This document shows positions 7,794 to 16,040 of a stretch of 28,074 bases of DNA, in pieces. The translations under genes were made by a program, and so were the position numbers. The stretch spans positions 576 through 28,649 of IMG/VR virus record IMGVR_UViG_3300033143_004799; one strand, written 5' to 3'. The stretch is from a virus. The first letter of the stretch is position 1. Every line of letters starts with the position of its first letter. The notes under the pieces are model-generated. The model was not told the DNA's origin, did no database searches, and saw only the letters and a list, made by a program, of their open reading frames with translations.

Positions 7794-8622
7794 ACAATTT
7801 TTCCCTTATAAAATCAGGTAATTTATTTAATTGGTTTTTTATATATAAAATATCAGAATCAGACATAATATTTTTATATTCACCAACAATTGCTTTTCTT
7901 GTTTTTAATGATCTAATATCGTTTTTATTCAGAATTTCTTTACTACTGAACCCTTCAATACTATTTTCTAATTCAAGTTTTTGCATATTTTCAAATTTAC
8001 AATATTTAATAATTTCTTTTAAAATTTTATCATCAACATATTCGTTACTTAATTTATATAAAATTAATTTTAAAGATTTTAATGGACTGTCTAATAATTT
8101 TTCATATTTTAATTCTATTATATTATTATTTGAATATACTTGTTTATACCAATTAAGAATCCATTTTATACCAAGATTTTTATCTCTAATATATTCAGAT
8201 AAATTTCCTTTAAATAATTTATTTAAATTGGATTTATAATGTAATTCTCCTCTATATTTTGAATGAAAATAAGCAGATACTACTATATCATAAATGTTTC
8301 TGTTTAGTAAAAATATAGTAGAATTTATATCATTTAAAATATCATTTAAATAATTTTGTTTAAATGAAAACCCTCCATGAGTATATATAAATTCATTTAA
8401 ACCAAACTCTAAAGTATTTCTAGTATAATTTAATATACCATTTTCTGGTTTGCTATATTTTATAGAAATATATTTACCTATCATAAATCTAATCCAAGTT
8501 CTTCCACATTTGGGATAAGATAAAAGATAAACTCTATTAGGATTATCTTTAAATGTCATAATATGTCCATTTATTTTTTGACGTAATTTATATTTTCTAA
8601 CTTGCTCAGTTGTATCAATCAT
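7780..8622 (-). CDS. PAPS-dependent sulfotransferase
   Basis: 280 residues. The 5'-phosphosulfate-binding loop is visible as SYPKCGRTWIRFMIG (residues 35-49; the family form is YPKSGTTW). The 3'-phosphate-binding segment is visible as LLNRNIYDIVVSAYFH (about 105-120; family form RNPxDxxVSxYxH). These identify a cytosolic-type sulfotransferase fold that moves sulfate from PAPS to a hydroxyl or amine. Acceptors in the family include sugars, lipids and tyrosine. Phages rarely carry one. Within this operon it sits between two radical SAM genes, with 14-base and 4-base overlaps, suggesting that sulfation is one step of the same tailoring pathway. The phage would depend on host-made PAPS, as no PAPS synthase is visible in the window. 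Confidence 0.9.
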   Translation of the reverse strand: MIDTTEQVRKYKLRQKINGHIMTFKDNPNRVYLLSYPKCGRTWIRFMIGKYISIKYSKPENGILNYTRNTLEFGLNEFIYTHGGFSFKQNYLNDILNDINSTIFLLNRNIYDIVVSAYFHSKYRGELHYKSNLNKLFKGNLSEYIRDKNLGIKWILNWYKQVYSNNNIIELKYEKLLDSPLKSLKLILYKLSNEYVDDKILKEIIKYCKFENMQKLELENSIEGFSSKEILNKNDIRSLKTRKAIVGEYKNIMSDSDILYIKNQLNKLPDFIREKLYESL

Positions 8623-9443
8623 TTCAACCTTAATATATTTTCTAATTGTATTATATTAAAAACATGAAAACAATTATAACATGATTCAGCTTTATCAAAT
8701 TTTAAATTATTTAAATTATTTAAATTATTTGTACTTAAAAAAACCCAACTAGAATTAGTATGACTGCATATACATTTTTTTATTTTTCCATTAACAAAAT
8801 CAATAGAATGTTCTCTAAATTTAGATATACATAATTCTCTATAATTATCTTTAAGGTCCCATAACTTAATAATTCTATTAAATATAGTTTTTGAATAATT
8901 AGTTGCATTTCTATTTTTAATAATATTATATATAGTTATAAAATCATTTAATTTTAATTTAAGATCATTTTGTTCAATTTTTGAATCATATGGTGATACC
9001 TCAAATATAATATGTGGGTATCGGTCTAAAAAATTAGTAAGATATTTTATATTTTTTTTATGGACTGGAAAATGGTATTGTATATTATCAATATTAGGTT
9101 CGTATTTAATTTCTTCTGTTATTTCAGATACAGGATGATACATAACATTATCAATATAATTTTTATATTTATTATAATATCTTTTTAAAAATAATCCGTT
9201 AGTATTAACTTGAATATGTTTTTGTTTTATAGTTTCAAATATAAAATCTAATGTAACTTCATTTAACATTCCAGGCTCACCACCTGTTAAAACTATTTTA
9301 TCAATATTAGACATTTTTGATATTATAGGTAAATATTTTTTAATATAAGATAGACTAGGTTTACTTCTATATTTCATATTACCAATATCACAATATGTAC
9401 ATTTTCTAGAACATTGTTCTGTTAAAAATAATGTTAGTTTCAT
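8619..9443 (-). CDS. Radical SAM protein 4
   Basis: 274 residues. Cluster motif CSRKCTYC (Cys-11, 15, 18) within LFLTEQCSRKCTYCDIGN, and GGEPG at 54-58. The C-terminal region carries CISKFREHSIDFVNGKIKKC, then C-CSH and a final CYNC, matching the auxiliary-cysteine pattern of radical SAM 1-3. The AAT-rich NNLNNLNNLK stretch near residues 235-245 is encoded by a short tandem repeat and is probably a loop. Four-base overlaps join it to the sulfotransferase and to the next glycosyltransferase-like gene. Substrate unknown. Confidence 0.93.
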   Translation of the reverse strand: MKLTLFLTEQCSRKCTYCDIGNMKYRSKPSLSYIKKYLPIISKMSNIDKIVLTGGEPGMLNEVTLDFIFETIKQKHIQVNTNGLFLKRYYNKYKNYIDNVMYHPVSEITEEIKYEPNIDNIQYHFPVHKKNIKYLTNFLDRYPHIIFEVSPYDSKIEQNDLKLKLNDFITIYNIIKNRNATNYSKTIFNRIIKLWDLKDNYRELCISKFREHSIDFVNGKIKKCICSHTNSSWVFLSTNNLNNLNNLKFDKAESCYNCFHVFNIIQLENILRLK

Positions 9444-10366
9444 AGTAATTCCAAAATTTTATCATTATCATTAAATACTAATTTTTCTATAATTTCTTCT
9501 TTTGTTATATTTAAAATTTGATTTATATTATCATCTACATTAAATAATTTTAAATAATAATGTAACCCATCGTTAATAGTTTTATTTTTAATTGAATAAT
9601 ATACTGGTTTATTTAAGTAACAAAATTCAAATATAAGTTTACCTATGTTTTCTAAATAAGTTTTAGGAACTATTTGAATCCATCTTTGGTATTGATATGA
9701 CTTACAACCATGAGGTAATAAATTAGAATTCTTAATATTTAAATGATTTAAATCACAGTTATCAATAACTTTAGTATCTCCAAAATAACTTTTAAATGTA
9801 GCCATATGTGCATATTCATTTTCATTAATATTTCTTTTTGTAGTTAAATGTTTATCAATAAATTTAGCGTTTGATTTAATATATTCTAATCTATTAATGC
9901 TAAATTTATGATAATAATTAATAAATTTATCTACATACTTAGATGCTATTTTATTAGCAGGGTTACCTAATAAAATTATTTCGTTATATTGTAATTGATC
10001 ATCTTTAACAAAAAATTCATCAATTCTGTTATTATATATAGCTATTGATATTCCAGTAGTATCAAGTAATATTAATTTATCACAAATTATATTAAATTTA
10101 ATTTTATTATGTTTATGGGTTAATATCTCAGATGACATAATAACAATATCTGATTCAATTGTGTTTGAAAAATTTGAAATAATTTTTTCTGGTTTAATAT
10201 GAATACTTTTTTTAATATCAAAAAATATTCTTCTAAAATGTTTTGCATTAGTTAATTTATATTTAAGTTCAATATTATATCTTGATGATAAGTTGAAATA
10301 TAAATCTATTATAGAAGTATTTGTACCTGAAATTGCTCCATTATATATATCAAATAAAGTAATCAT
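9440..10366 (-). CDS. Probable glycosyltransferase (distant GT-B-like)
   Basis: 308 residues, no firm family match. The N-terminus MITLFDIYNGAISGTNTSI could be a Gly-containing acceptor-side loop. The C-terminal quarter has WIQIVPKTYLENIGKLIFEF followed by CYLNKPVYYSIKNKTINDGL. The same pattern (a polar residue, [19 protein letters not shown]) occurs in the 275-residue protein two genes downstream in sequence order (11753-10926). An E-containing helix followed by G/NKPV is what the nucleotide-sugar site of GT-B glycosyltransferases looks like. I therefore call it a probable glycosyltransferase, with moderate confidence. The neighbouring deacetylase, sulfotransferase and nucleotide-sugar enzyme support a glycan role. 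Confidence 0.5.
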   Translation of the reverse strand: MITLFDIYNGAISGTNTSIIDLYFNLSSRYNIELKYKLTNAKHFRRIFFDIKKSIHIKPEKIISNFSNTIESDIVIMSSEILTHKHNKIKFNIICDKLILLDTTGISIAIYNNRIDEFFVKDDQLQYNEIILLGNPANKIASKYVDKFINYYHKFSINRLEYIKSNAKFIDKHLTTKRNINENEYAHMATFKSYFGDTKVIDNCDLNHLNIKNSNLLPHGCKSYQYQRWIQIVPKTYLENIGKLIFEFCYLNKPVYYSIKNKTINDGLHYYLKLFNVDDNINQILNITKEEIIEKLVFNDNDKILELL

Positions 10367-10917
10367 AAAAGATCCTCTATTTCTATTCTTTCTTTTCCTA
10401 AGAATTTATTAATATTATAATTATTATTTAAAATATTTTTATAAAATCCTTTAAAATCATCATTAAAAGGAAAACAAAATACTTTAGGTTTATAATTTAA
10501 ATGTTTTTCAAATTTTTCAAACATTTGTTTACTATCTTCTTTAATATATTCTATTTTATCATATAATGTTTTAAATATATTTAAATTAGTATGTGAATGA
10601 CTATGTCCGGCTATTGTACAATTTGATTTGTTATGTATAAACTTAATCATTTCCCATGTCATATAGTTTTCAAAATTTCCATTTAATGCTTTTTTTCTAG
10701 CATCATAACATGATATAAATTTAAATGATGGATTTACATTACTTGGGCATACTACACCAGTTGAAATATTAAAAAATTTTGGAGTTTTAATTTTTAATAT
10801 TTCTGGTAAAAAAGTATATTGAGAAATTAATCCATCATCAAATGAAAGAATATAATTATCTAAATTAAGATTTAAAAACACTTCTTTAAATTCATGTATT
10901 AACAAAACAGGTTTCAT
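10363..10917 (-). CDS. Polysaccharide deacetylase (NodB homology, carbohydrate esterase 4 type)
   Basis: 184 residues. NodB motif 1 is SFDDG (residues 25-29), supplying the catalytic and metal-binding Asp pair. Motif 2 is GHSHSHTNL (104-112), supplying the metal-binding His pair. FCFPF (about 150-154) corresponds to motif 3 (RxPY/F-like). Family members remove N- or O-acetyl groups from chitin-like, peptidoglycan or exopolysaccharide sugars using a divalent metal. The protein is shorter than most members and lacks a signal peptide or membrane anchor, so it acts in the infected cell, probably on a nucleotide-linked or lipid-linked sugar or on a glycosylated virion protein (inference). An AAGGA site precedes the start. 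It overlaps the next gene by four bases. Confidence 0.85.
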   Translation of the reverse strand: MKPVLLIHEFKEVFLNLNLDNYILSFDDGLISQYTFLPEILKIKTPKFFNISTGVVCPSNVNPSFKFISCYDARKKALNGNFENYMTWEMIKFIHNKSNCTIAGHSHSHTNLNIFKTLYDKIEYIKEDSKQMFEKFEKHLNYKPKVFCFPFNDDFKGFYKNILNNNYNINKFLGKERIEIEDLL

Positions 10918-10925
10918 AATATTCC

Positions 10926-11753
10926 TTATATAAATTGTCTAATAACTTCATCATCCTTTGTTAAAAATCTATGTGATATTCCATTTTTAATTAAATCTTT
11001 ATATCTATAATAACTTCCGTCTTTAATATTATGTATGTTATAATATAAAACTTTCTTCCCATAAAAATAAGACTCTAACATTAATCTTGGTCTTGGGTCG
11101 AAATATTTATTAGCATGATAATAAACAAAGGTATCAAACAATTCAAATAGATTTTGTTTATGTTTTCCTGTTTTATAAATTATATTTTTATCTTTTGGTA
11201 AATCTAATAAATCAATAAAACTAAAATCATCATTATTAGGAGAATTTATAAATATATTAGGTTCAACTTTTGTTAATGGTTTTAATCTATCAAATAAAAA
11301 TTTACATGTATATTGATGATCTTTATAAACAAATGGCATTTCACCATAATATTCTACACATCCAGGTGGATAAAAAGATTTATCAATATAATATTTTAAA
11401 TCTTTTTTATGAGTTTCAGTTATAATAATAATTTTTGAATGTTTATTTTTAATATTGATTAGTCCCTTAACTTTGTAAATAGTTCCGTAATCAAAAATAA
11501 GCAATCTATCAAATTTATAATACATCAAATCTTTTCTTGATATTCCTATAATATTATCTTCTATATTTAAATCTGAAATTTCATATCTATCGTTAATTAA
11601 ATTAATAAGTTCTTTTTTAAATTCTTGATTATAATTTATAATAAGTAATTTAATATTTTTATTGTATTCGAACATGACAATATAATTGTCTAATACATCT
11701 ATAACTGACCCATTAATTTTGTTGATATAATTAGCGAATATTATTGCATTCAT
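10926..11753 (-). CDS. Probable glycosyltransferase (distant GT-B-like)
   Basis: 275 residues. It starts [20 protein letters not shown]. The middle has [21 protein letters not shown]. The C-terminal part has [20 protein letters not shown], which resembles the PR.xxEaxxxGkpvl donor-site helix of GT-B glycosyltransferases. The C-terminal [15 protein letters not shown] also parallels the 308-residue protein (10366-9440), so the two are likely distant paralogues. No DxD motif of the GT-A type is obvious. Its start overlaps the UDP-glucuronate decarboxylase stop (ATGA), so the enzyme that would supply UDP-xylose and this putative transferase are translated together. That pairing makes a pentosyl transferase a reasonable but untested guess. 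Confidence 0.55.
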   Translation of the reverse strand: MNAIIFANYINKINGSVIDVLDNYIVMFEYNKNIKLLIINYNQEFKKELINLINDRYEISDLNIEDNIIGISRKDLMYYKFDRLLIFDYGTIYKVKGLINIKNKHSKIIIITETHKKDLKYYIDKSFYPPGCVEYYGEMPFVYKDHQYTCKFLFDRLKPLTKVEPNIFINSPNNDDFSFIDLLDLPKDKNIIYKTGKHKQNLFELFDTFVYYHANKYFDPRPRLMLESYFYGKKVLYYNIHNIKDGSYYRYKDLIKNGISHRFLTKDDEVIRQFI

Positions 11754-12682
11754 ATTTTTTTTAAAAAATCAATTGTTTTTTTAAGTCCTTCTTCTAAATT
11801 ATAAGTGGGTTCCCAATTAAGTATTTCTTTAGCTTTTGTATTATCTGGTTTTCTTTTGGATGGGTCGTCTTCACTTTCTTTAATAAAATTAATTTTAGAT
11901 TTTGATTTTGTTAATTTAATAATTATTTCTGCTAATTCAATTATACTTATTTCTATTTGCGAACCTATATTAATTGGACCTGTTATTAAATTATCAGTTG
12001 CCATTAATTTAATAATACAATCTACTGTATCTTCTACATAACAAAACGACCTAGTTTTTGTTCCATCTCCATAAATGATGAGAGGTTTATTAATAATAGC
12101 ATTATTAATAAAATTAGAAACTACTCTTCCATCATTACTTCTCATTCCTATACCATATGTATTAAATATTCTTGCAATTTTTATATAAGTATTATACTGT
12201 CTATAATAATCAAAAAATAAAGTTTCTGCACAACGCTTTCCTTCATCATAACACGATCTAACTCCGATTGGATTTACATTACCCCAATAACTTTCTGGTT
12301 GAGGATGTATTAAAGGATTTCCATATATTTCTGACGTTGAAGCTTGAAATATTTTAATGTTTAATTTAGTAGCAAGGTCTAACATATTAATGGCGCCTTG
12401 AACACAAGTTTTTATTGTTTGTATTGGATATTTTTTATAATACGGAGGAGATGCTGGGCAAGCTAAATTATATATTTCATCAACTTCTAATAGTATTGGA
12501 ATAGTAATATCATGTCTAATAAATTCAAATTTTGGGTTAGATAATAAGTGATATATATTTTCTTTTTTACTAGAAAAACAATTATCAATACATATTACTT
12601 CATTATTTTCAGATAATAATTTTTTACACAAGTTAGACCCTATAAAACCAGACCCACCAGTTACTAAGATTCTTTTAAACAT
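11750..12682 (-). CDS. UDP-glucuronate decarboxylase (UDP-xylose synthase family, extended SDR)
   Basis: 310 residues. The NAD-binding GGSGFIGS (9-16) is at the N-terminus. The UXS-type signature is nearly complete: [36 protein letters not shown] and SCYDEGKR. Catalytic Tyr-145/Lys-149 of the YxxxK pair are present, with Glu-118 in the STSE segment. RIFNTYG and DGRVVSNF follow. UXS enzymes oxidise and decarboxylate UDP-glucuronate to UDP-xylose (or the 4-keto-pentose in relatives), the donor for pentose-containing glycans. Full length and all key residues are intact, so it is very likely active. AGAGGAAA lies upstream of the start. The host or another phage region must supply UDP-glucuronate. 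Confidence 0.93.
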   Translation of the reverse strand: MFKRILVTGGSGFIGSNLCKKLLSENNEVICIDNCFSSKKENIYHLLSNPKFEFIRHDITIPILLEVDEIYNLACPASPPYYKKYPIQTIKTCVQGAINMLDLATKLNIKIFQASTSEIYGNPLIHPQPESYWGNVNPIGVRSCYDEGKRCAETLFFDYYRQYNTYIKIARIFNTYGIGMRSNDGRVVSNFINNAIINKPLIIYGDGTKTRSFCYVEDTVDCIIKLMATDNLITGPINIGSQIEISIIELAEIIIKLTKSKSKINFIKESEDDPSKRKPDNTKAKEILNWEPTYNLEEGLKKTIDFLKKI

Positions 12683-12702
12683 ATTTCCTCTTTATATTAT
12701 TT

Positions 12703-13617
12703 TTATAAAACTTCTCCTTCAACCCAATCACTAAAATATTTATATTTTTGACGGTCTAATAAATGTTCAAAGTTATTATTAAATACTTTTAAATAGAACT
12801 TTTCAAATTGTTTTTTATTAAATATAGTATTTGAATTATCTAAGTTAATTTTTGAATTAAATATGGTATGATAATTAGATACTTCTATAATATCATCTAT
12901 ACCGTCTTTATGACTTCTGCCTGGAATTGTAGGCACTATAATTTGACAATTAGATTGTATTGCTTCAATTAGACTATGAGGCAATGGGTCTTGAAATATT
13001 TTTGATTTTGGATATATATAATGAGTAACATTTTTAAAAAATTTTTTATTATCAAACGTATGATTATAACTTTTAATAAACTTATTATTAATATTTAAAC
13101 TTCTTAAATCATCACCCATAGTATATATATTTACATCTTCATTAATTGATGAAAGCATATCAATTATATATCGAAAACTATCAGGAGTTAGCCAGTTACG
13201 TATATAAAATCCAATACACGGGATTGTGGGTATAACTTTATTACCTACATTAAAATCAGTTATAAATGGGATATAATGATTTATTTTTTTATTTAACATG
13301 TAATAAAATCCATTATTACATGTTTTATTTTCAAATGCTACTGAATGATTTCTAACATACAAAATATAGTTCAAATCTTTTAGAGTTACAATATTTAATG
13401 AAAATGAATAGTTAGATTTAACTTGAGTATTAAATATAATTCTAATATATTGCTCATTTAATTCTTGTAAATGAGCAATATCTCGAATTTGTTCACAGTC
13501 TATTGCATCAATATACTGACTATATTCATTGGCTAATCGCTGAGACGCAGTAAATGCTCCTCGTTTAAGGTTATTATATTTAACTGATATAATTAAGTAT
13601 TTATTTAATGAAGTCAT
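12703..13617 (-). CDS. Probable glycosyltransferase family 4-like protein
   Basis: 304 residues from the ATG at 13617, chosen because a GAGA-containing site lies upstream and it limits the overlap with the preceding gene to 17 bases. An in-frame ATG at 13662 would need a 62-base overlap and has no ribosome site. The C-terminal half contains DPLPHSLIEAIQSNCQIIVP (about residues 225-245), a form of the ExxxxG/NxPVI donor-binding helix of GT-B, family 4-type transferases. GDDLRSL and NHTFDNKKFF before it fit the inter-domain region. The N-terminal acceptor domain is divergent. It lies between a radical SAM gene and the UXS gene, supporting a role in making or attaching a glycan. Confidence 0.65.
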   Translation of the reverse strand: MTSLNKYLIISVKYNNLKRGAFTASQRLANEYSQYIDAIDCEQIRDIAHLQELNEQYIRIIFNTQVKSNYSFSLNIVTLKDLNYILYVRNHSVAFENKTCNNGFYYMLNKKINHYIPFITDFNVGNKVIPTIPCIGFYIRNWLTPDSFRYIIDMLSSINEDVNIYTMGDDLRSLNINNKFIKSYNHTFDNKKFFKNVTHYIYPKSKIFQDPLPHSLIEAIQSNCQIIVPTIPGRSHKDGIDDIIEVSNYHTIFNSKINLDNSNTIFNKKQFEKFYLKVFNNNFEHLLDRQKYKYFSDWVEGEVL

Positions 13618-14548
13618 TACGAAATTTCTCTGGTATTTCATGATATGGATCGTATATATCATTATTTAAAGCAGTTCTAAAAGGACATCCCCCAACATTC
13701 CAACTTTTAAATATATCATAATTTTTATATGGATTTATGTTTTCGCTTTCATTTATATTACCAAATGGTAAAATATCAGCACTAGCTAAAAAATTACAAT
13801 GATATAATTTTCCACTATTGTTAATAGATAAAAATTTTTCGTAACACATACTATTCATACAAACTCCATTCATACCATTTAAGTAATGTATAAGTGGTGT
13901 AATTCTTTCAAATTTATTATTAAATAATTTATAAAATTTTTTGTAAAAATTATAAACACTTTCACTAGATGGCATATCATTTAAATCTAATACACTACTT
14001 GGTTTAAATAATTCAAGATTAATATAATCATAATTTATTGGAATTATTTTATCATAAATTTGTTGAATTGGATTATTATTTAAAAAATCTTTGGTTATAG
14101 TTATAACAACCCCAAATTTTTTTAAATGTGTTCTTAAATATTGTAAATTTGAAACATTATATACTCTATTAACATTATAATCATATGATGTACTAACGGT
14201 CATAATAAATTTATTAAAAATCTTAATAAATTTATCATCAATTAAAGTAGAATTTGTTTGAATTGAAAGATATTTAAATTTTTTATTTTTAAAATAATTT
14301 AATATTTTATATGTGTTTTTATGTCCTAATAATAATGGTTCACCGCCATGTAAAAATAACTTATTAAATTTATCATTGCCAAAAGTTTCTTCAATTTTTT
14401 CATAATATTGTTTAACTTTTTCAAAATTCATTATTCCTTTTTTTAAATTTTTTCTTCCGTAACAATGACTGCAATTTAAATTACATTCATCAGTAACATG
14501 TAAATATAAAACACTATTTTTATTGTAAAAATTTTTCATTTTATTCAT
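13601..14548 (-). CDS. Radical SAM protein 5, SPASM-type
   Basis: 315 residues. Cluster motif CNLNCSHC (Cys-22, 26, 29) followed by Tyr, and HGGEPLLLG at about 67-75, as in anaerobic sulfatase-maturase and peptide-modifying SPASM enzymes. The C-terminal region has CMNSMC, then NNSGKLYHCNF and FGNINES, resembling the SPASM pattern C..C...G.xYxC..xxx..GNI, with a final GGC. SPASM enzymes of this group usually modify proteins or ribosomal peptides (Cys/Ser oxidation, thioether or carbon-carbon cross-links). The start overlaps the previous stop as TAATG. The enzyme is different in type from radical SAM 1-4, so the island mixes at least two lineages. Confidence 0.93.
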   Translation of the reverse strand: MNKMKNFYNKNSVLYLHVTDECNLNCSHCYGRKNLKKGIMNFEKVKQYYEKIEETFGNDKFNKLFLHGGEPLLLGHKNTYKILNYFKNKKFKYLSIQTNSTLIDDKFIKIFNKFIMTVSTSYDYNVNRVYNVSNLQYLRTHLKKFGVVITITKDFLNNNPIQQIYDKIIPINYDYINLELFKPSSVLDLNDMPSSESVYNFYKKFYKLFNNKFERITPLIHYLNGMNGVCMNSMCYEKFLSINNSGKLYHCNFLASADILPFGNINESENINPYKNYDIFKSWNVGGCPFRTALNNDIYDPYHEIPEKFRNDFIK

Positions 14549-15141
14549 TAGTTAAATAATTGTCTAAATGCTATTAATCCGTTTTCCATTTCTTCTACAG
14601 TTGTCATGTCTTTAAGAGCTAACCAAAAATCTCTGTATTGTTTATACATTGTATGATGTTCGTCTAACCTATCTCTTATTGTAAGATATATATCTAGTGC
14701 ATCAATCAAATCTTGGTCACCTGTATTAACAATTTCAAGATATTTTTGTTCTCTATTATCATTAGTAAAAACATAACCTCTATCAATTAAATTATTATTA
14801 ATTAATGAAAATCCATAAAAATCAAACATTGACAAACTTCCCGTTCTATTAGAAATAAACTGACGGGCCTGAATATTTATTCCAATTCTAGTTGCAACTA
14901 CTATATCAAGTGCTGGTTGAATAATTAAATCTGGTATTGTTAAAGGATTTAATAAATTTTTAGGAAATAATACTACTTTAAGATTTTCTAATGCAGTTTT
15001 AATTCTATTAAAACATAATACTGATGGTATTTCATAAAGGCGAACACCACCAAACTCAAAGATTAATGTTTCATCTCCTTCATATACTGATACTATTCTA
15101 AAATTTACTCCAGCGCTTGCAATACCTGCTATTAATTTCAT
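14548..15141 (-). CDS. Conserved-looking protein of unknown function inside the radical SAM operon
   Basis: 197 residues, not recognised. It begins MKLIAGIASAGVNFRIVSVY and looks like a compact alpha/beta or beta-rich protein, with LIFEFGGVRLYEIPSVL and a helical C-terminus (DEHHTMYKQYRDFWLALKD). Only one Cys is present, and there is no signal peptide or transmembrane segment. Base composition and codons are more balanced (more G and C, few Asn/Ile/Lys runs) than in the surrounding genes and resemble those of the head and fibre genes. It may therefore be a structural protein or a core phage gene around which the island grew. It overlaps its upstream neighbour by four bases (ATGA) and its downstream neighbour by one. 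Confidence 0.8.
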   Translation of the reverse strand: MKLIAGIASAGVNFRIVSVYEGDETLIFEFGGVRLYEIPSVLCFNRIKTALENLKVVLFPKNLLNPLTIPDLIIQPALDIVVATRIGINIQARQFISNRTGSLSMFDFYGFSLINNNLIDRGYVFTNDNREQKYLEIVNTGDQDLIDALDIYLTIRDRLDEHHTMYKQYRDFWLALKDMTTVEEMENGLIAFRQLFN

Positions 15142-16040
15142 AATTTTTCTCCATTTGTAATTAACTTATTTATTTTATATAAATTACTTTTTGTGCCTAC
15201 TCCTATACTAATAAAGATATTATCATTCATACTAATGTAATTTACATTTAATAAATAACGTATATCTATATTTATATCTAAATTAATAGCACATTGTTTA
15301 ATTGATTTTATAATAAAATCAAAATTTTCTAAAAATTCTTTATTTGGTATTGTATAAAAATATTCTAAAAATATTTTAACATTCTCATTTAATATATTAT
15401 TAAGTCCAGATGATACAGGATGATAAAAATCCATTCTCATAATTGGATTTATAATAATCATTTTATTTTTTAAATATTTTTCCATATAATGTTTTAAAGC
15501 ATAAACCCACGACCCATCTTTATTAGATTTTACATAGATAATATTATTTGTATTTCTATATGTTCTTACAATTAAATTAACTCTCAAAAGTTTAAATTCA
15601 TCATCTGGGATTTGTAAAATTTCTTTATAATTTTCATTTTTTATAATTTTATCTACTAATTTAATTATTTTATCATCAATTATATGTTTATAATCTTGTG
15701 AATTATAAAATAAATAATCAATCCCAAGAGATTTACAATATTCTTCTAATTTCACATCATCAATTATTTTATTTTTATAATCAAAATAACCTAACATTTT
15801 ATTAGAATTTTTTTCATGAGCGGCTTTAAAACAATTAATTGAATTTATACATTCTAACATTATATAATCAGCGCCATTTTCTTTTAATGTTTTTATACAT
15901 TTTAAATGACCCTCATGTAAATAAAATTTAGTAGATAATATTTTATTATAATTAATATCTAGTTTTCCTATCTTTTTACTTTCATGCTGATGAAATCTAA
16001 TACATTGTTTAAGGTGTTTAACATCTTTTATAATAATCAT
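15138..16040 (-). CDS. Pantothenate synthetase-like (PanC-type) HxGH ligase
   Basis: 300 residues. LHEGHLKCIKTLKENGADYI (41-60) matches the PanC signature (LHEGHLxLIxxAxxxxDxV), with the HxGH nucleotide-binding pair His-42/His-45. SLGIDYLF (about 103-110) and VKSNKDGSWVYALKHYMEKY match the following PanC blocks. PIMRMDFYHPVSSGLNN lies where PanC has RExDGLAMSSRN. In that last block the KxS-type/SSRN residues are altered. PanC adenylates pantoate and joins it to beta-alanine through an amide. Here the changed C-terminal motif suggests a different acid or amine, for example acylation of an amino sugar or a peptide (inference). It lies among tailoring enzymes and not coenzyme A genes. The stop abuts the next start with no gap. 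Confidence 0.7.
   Translation of the reverse strand: MIIIKDVKHLKQCIRFHQHESKKIGKLDINYNKILSTKFYLHEGHLKCIKTLKENGADYIMLECINSINCFKAAHEKNSNKMLGYFDYKNKIIDDVKLEEYCKSLGIDYLFYNSQDYKHIIDDKIIKLVDKIIKNENYKEILQIPDDEFKLLRVNLIVRTYRNTNNIIYVKSNKDGSWVYALKHYMEKYLKNKMIIINPIMRMDFYHPVSSGLNNILNENVKIFLEYFYTIPNKEFLENFDFIIKSIKQCAINLDINIDIRYLLNVNYISMNDNIFISIGVGTKSNLYKINKLITNGEKL

Noticed and set aside
7667-8239. A 190-residue plus-strand open frame
   Set aside because: Antisense to the sulfotransferase and radical SAM 3, which have clear motifs. Composition is Leu/Phe/Ile-rich, as expected for antisense of Lys/Asn/Asp-rich genes.
13618-13662. Longer start for the glycosyltransferase-like gene at 13662
   Set aside because: Requires a 62-base overlap with radical SAM 5 and has no ribosome site; the start at 13617 is better.
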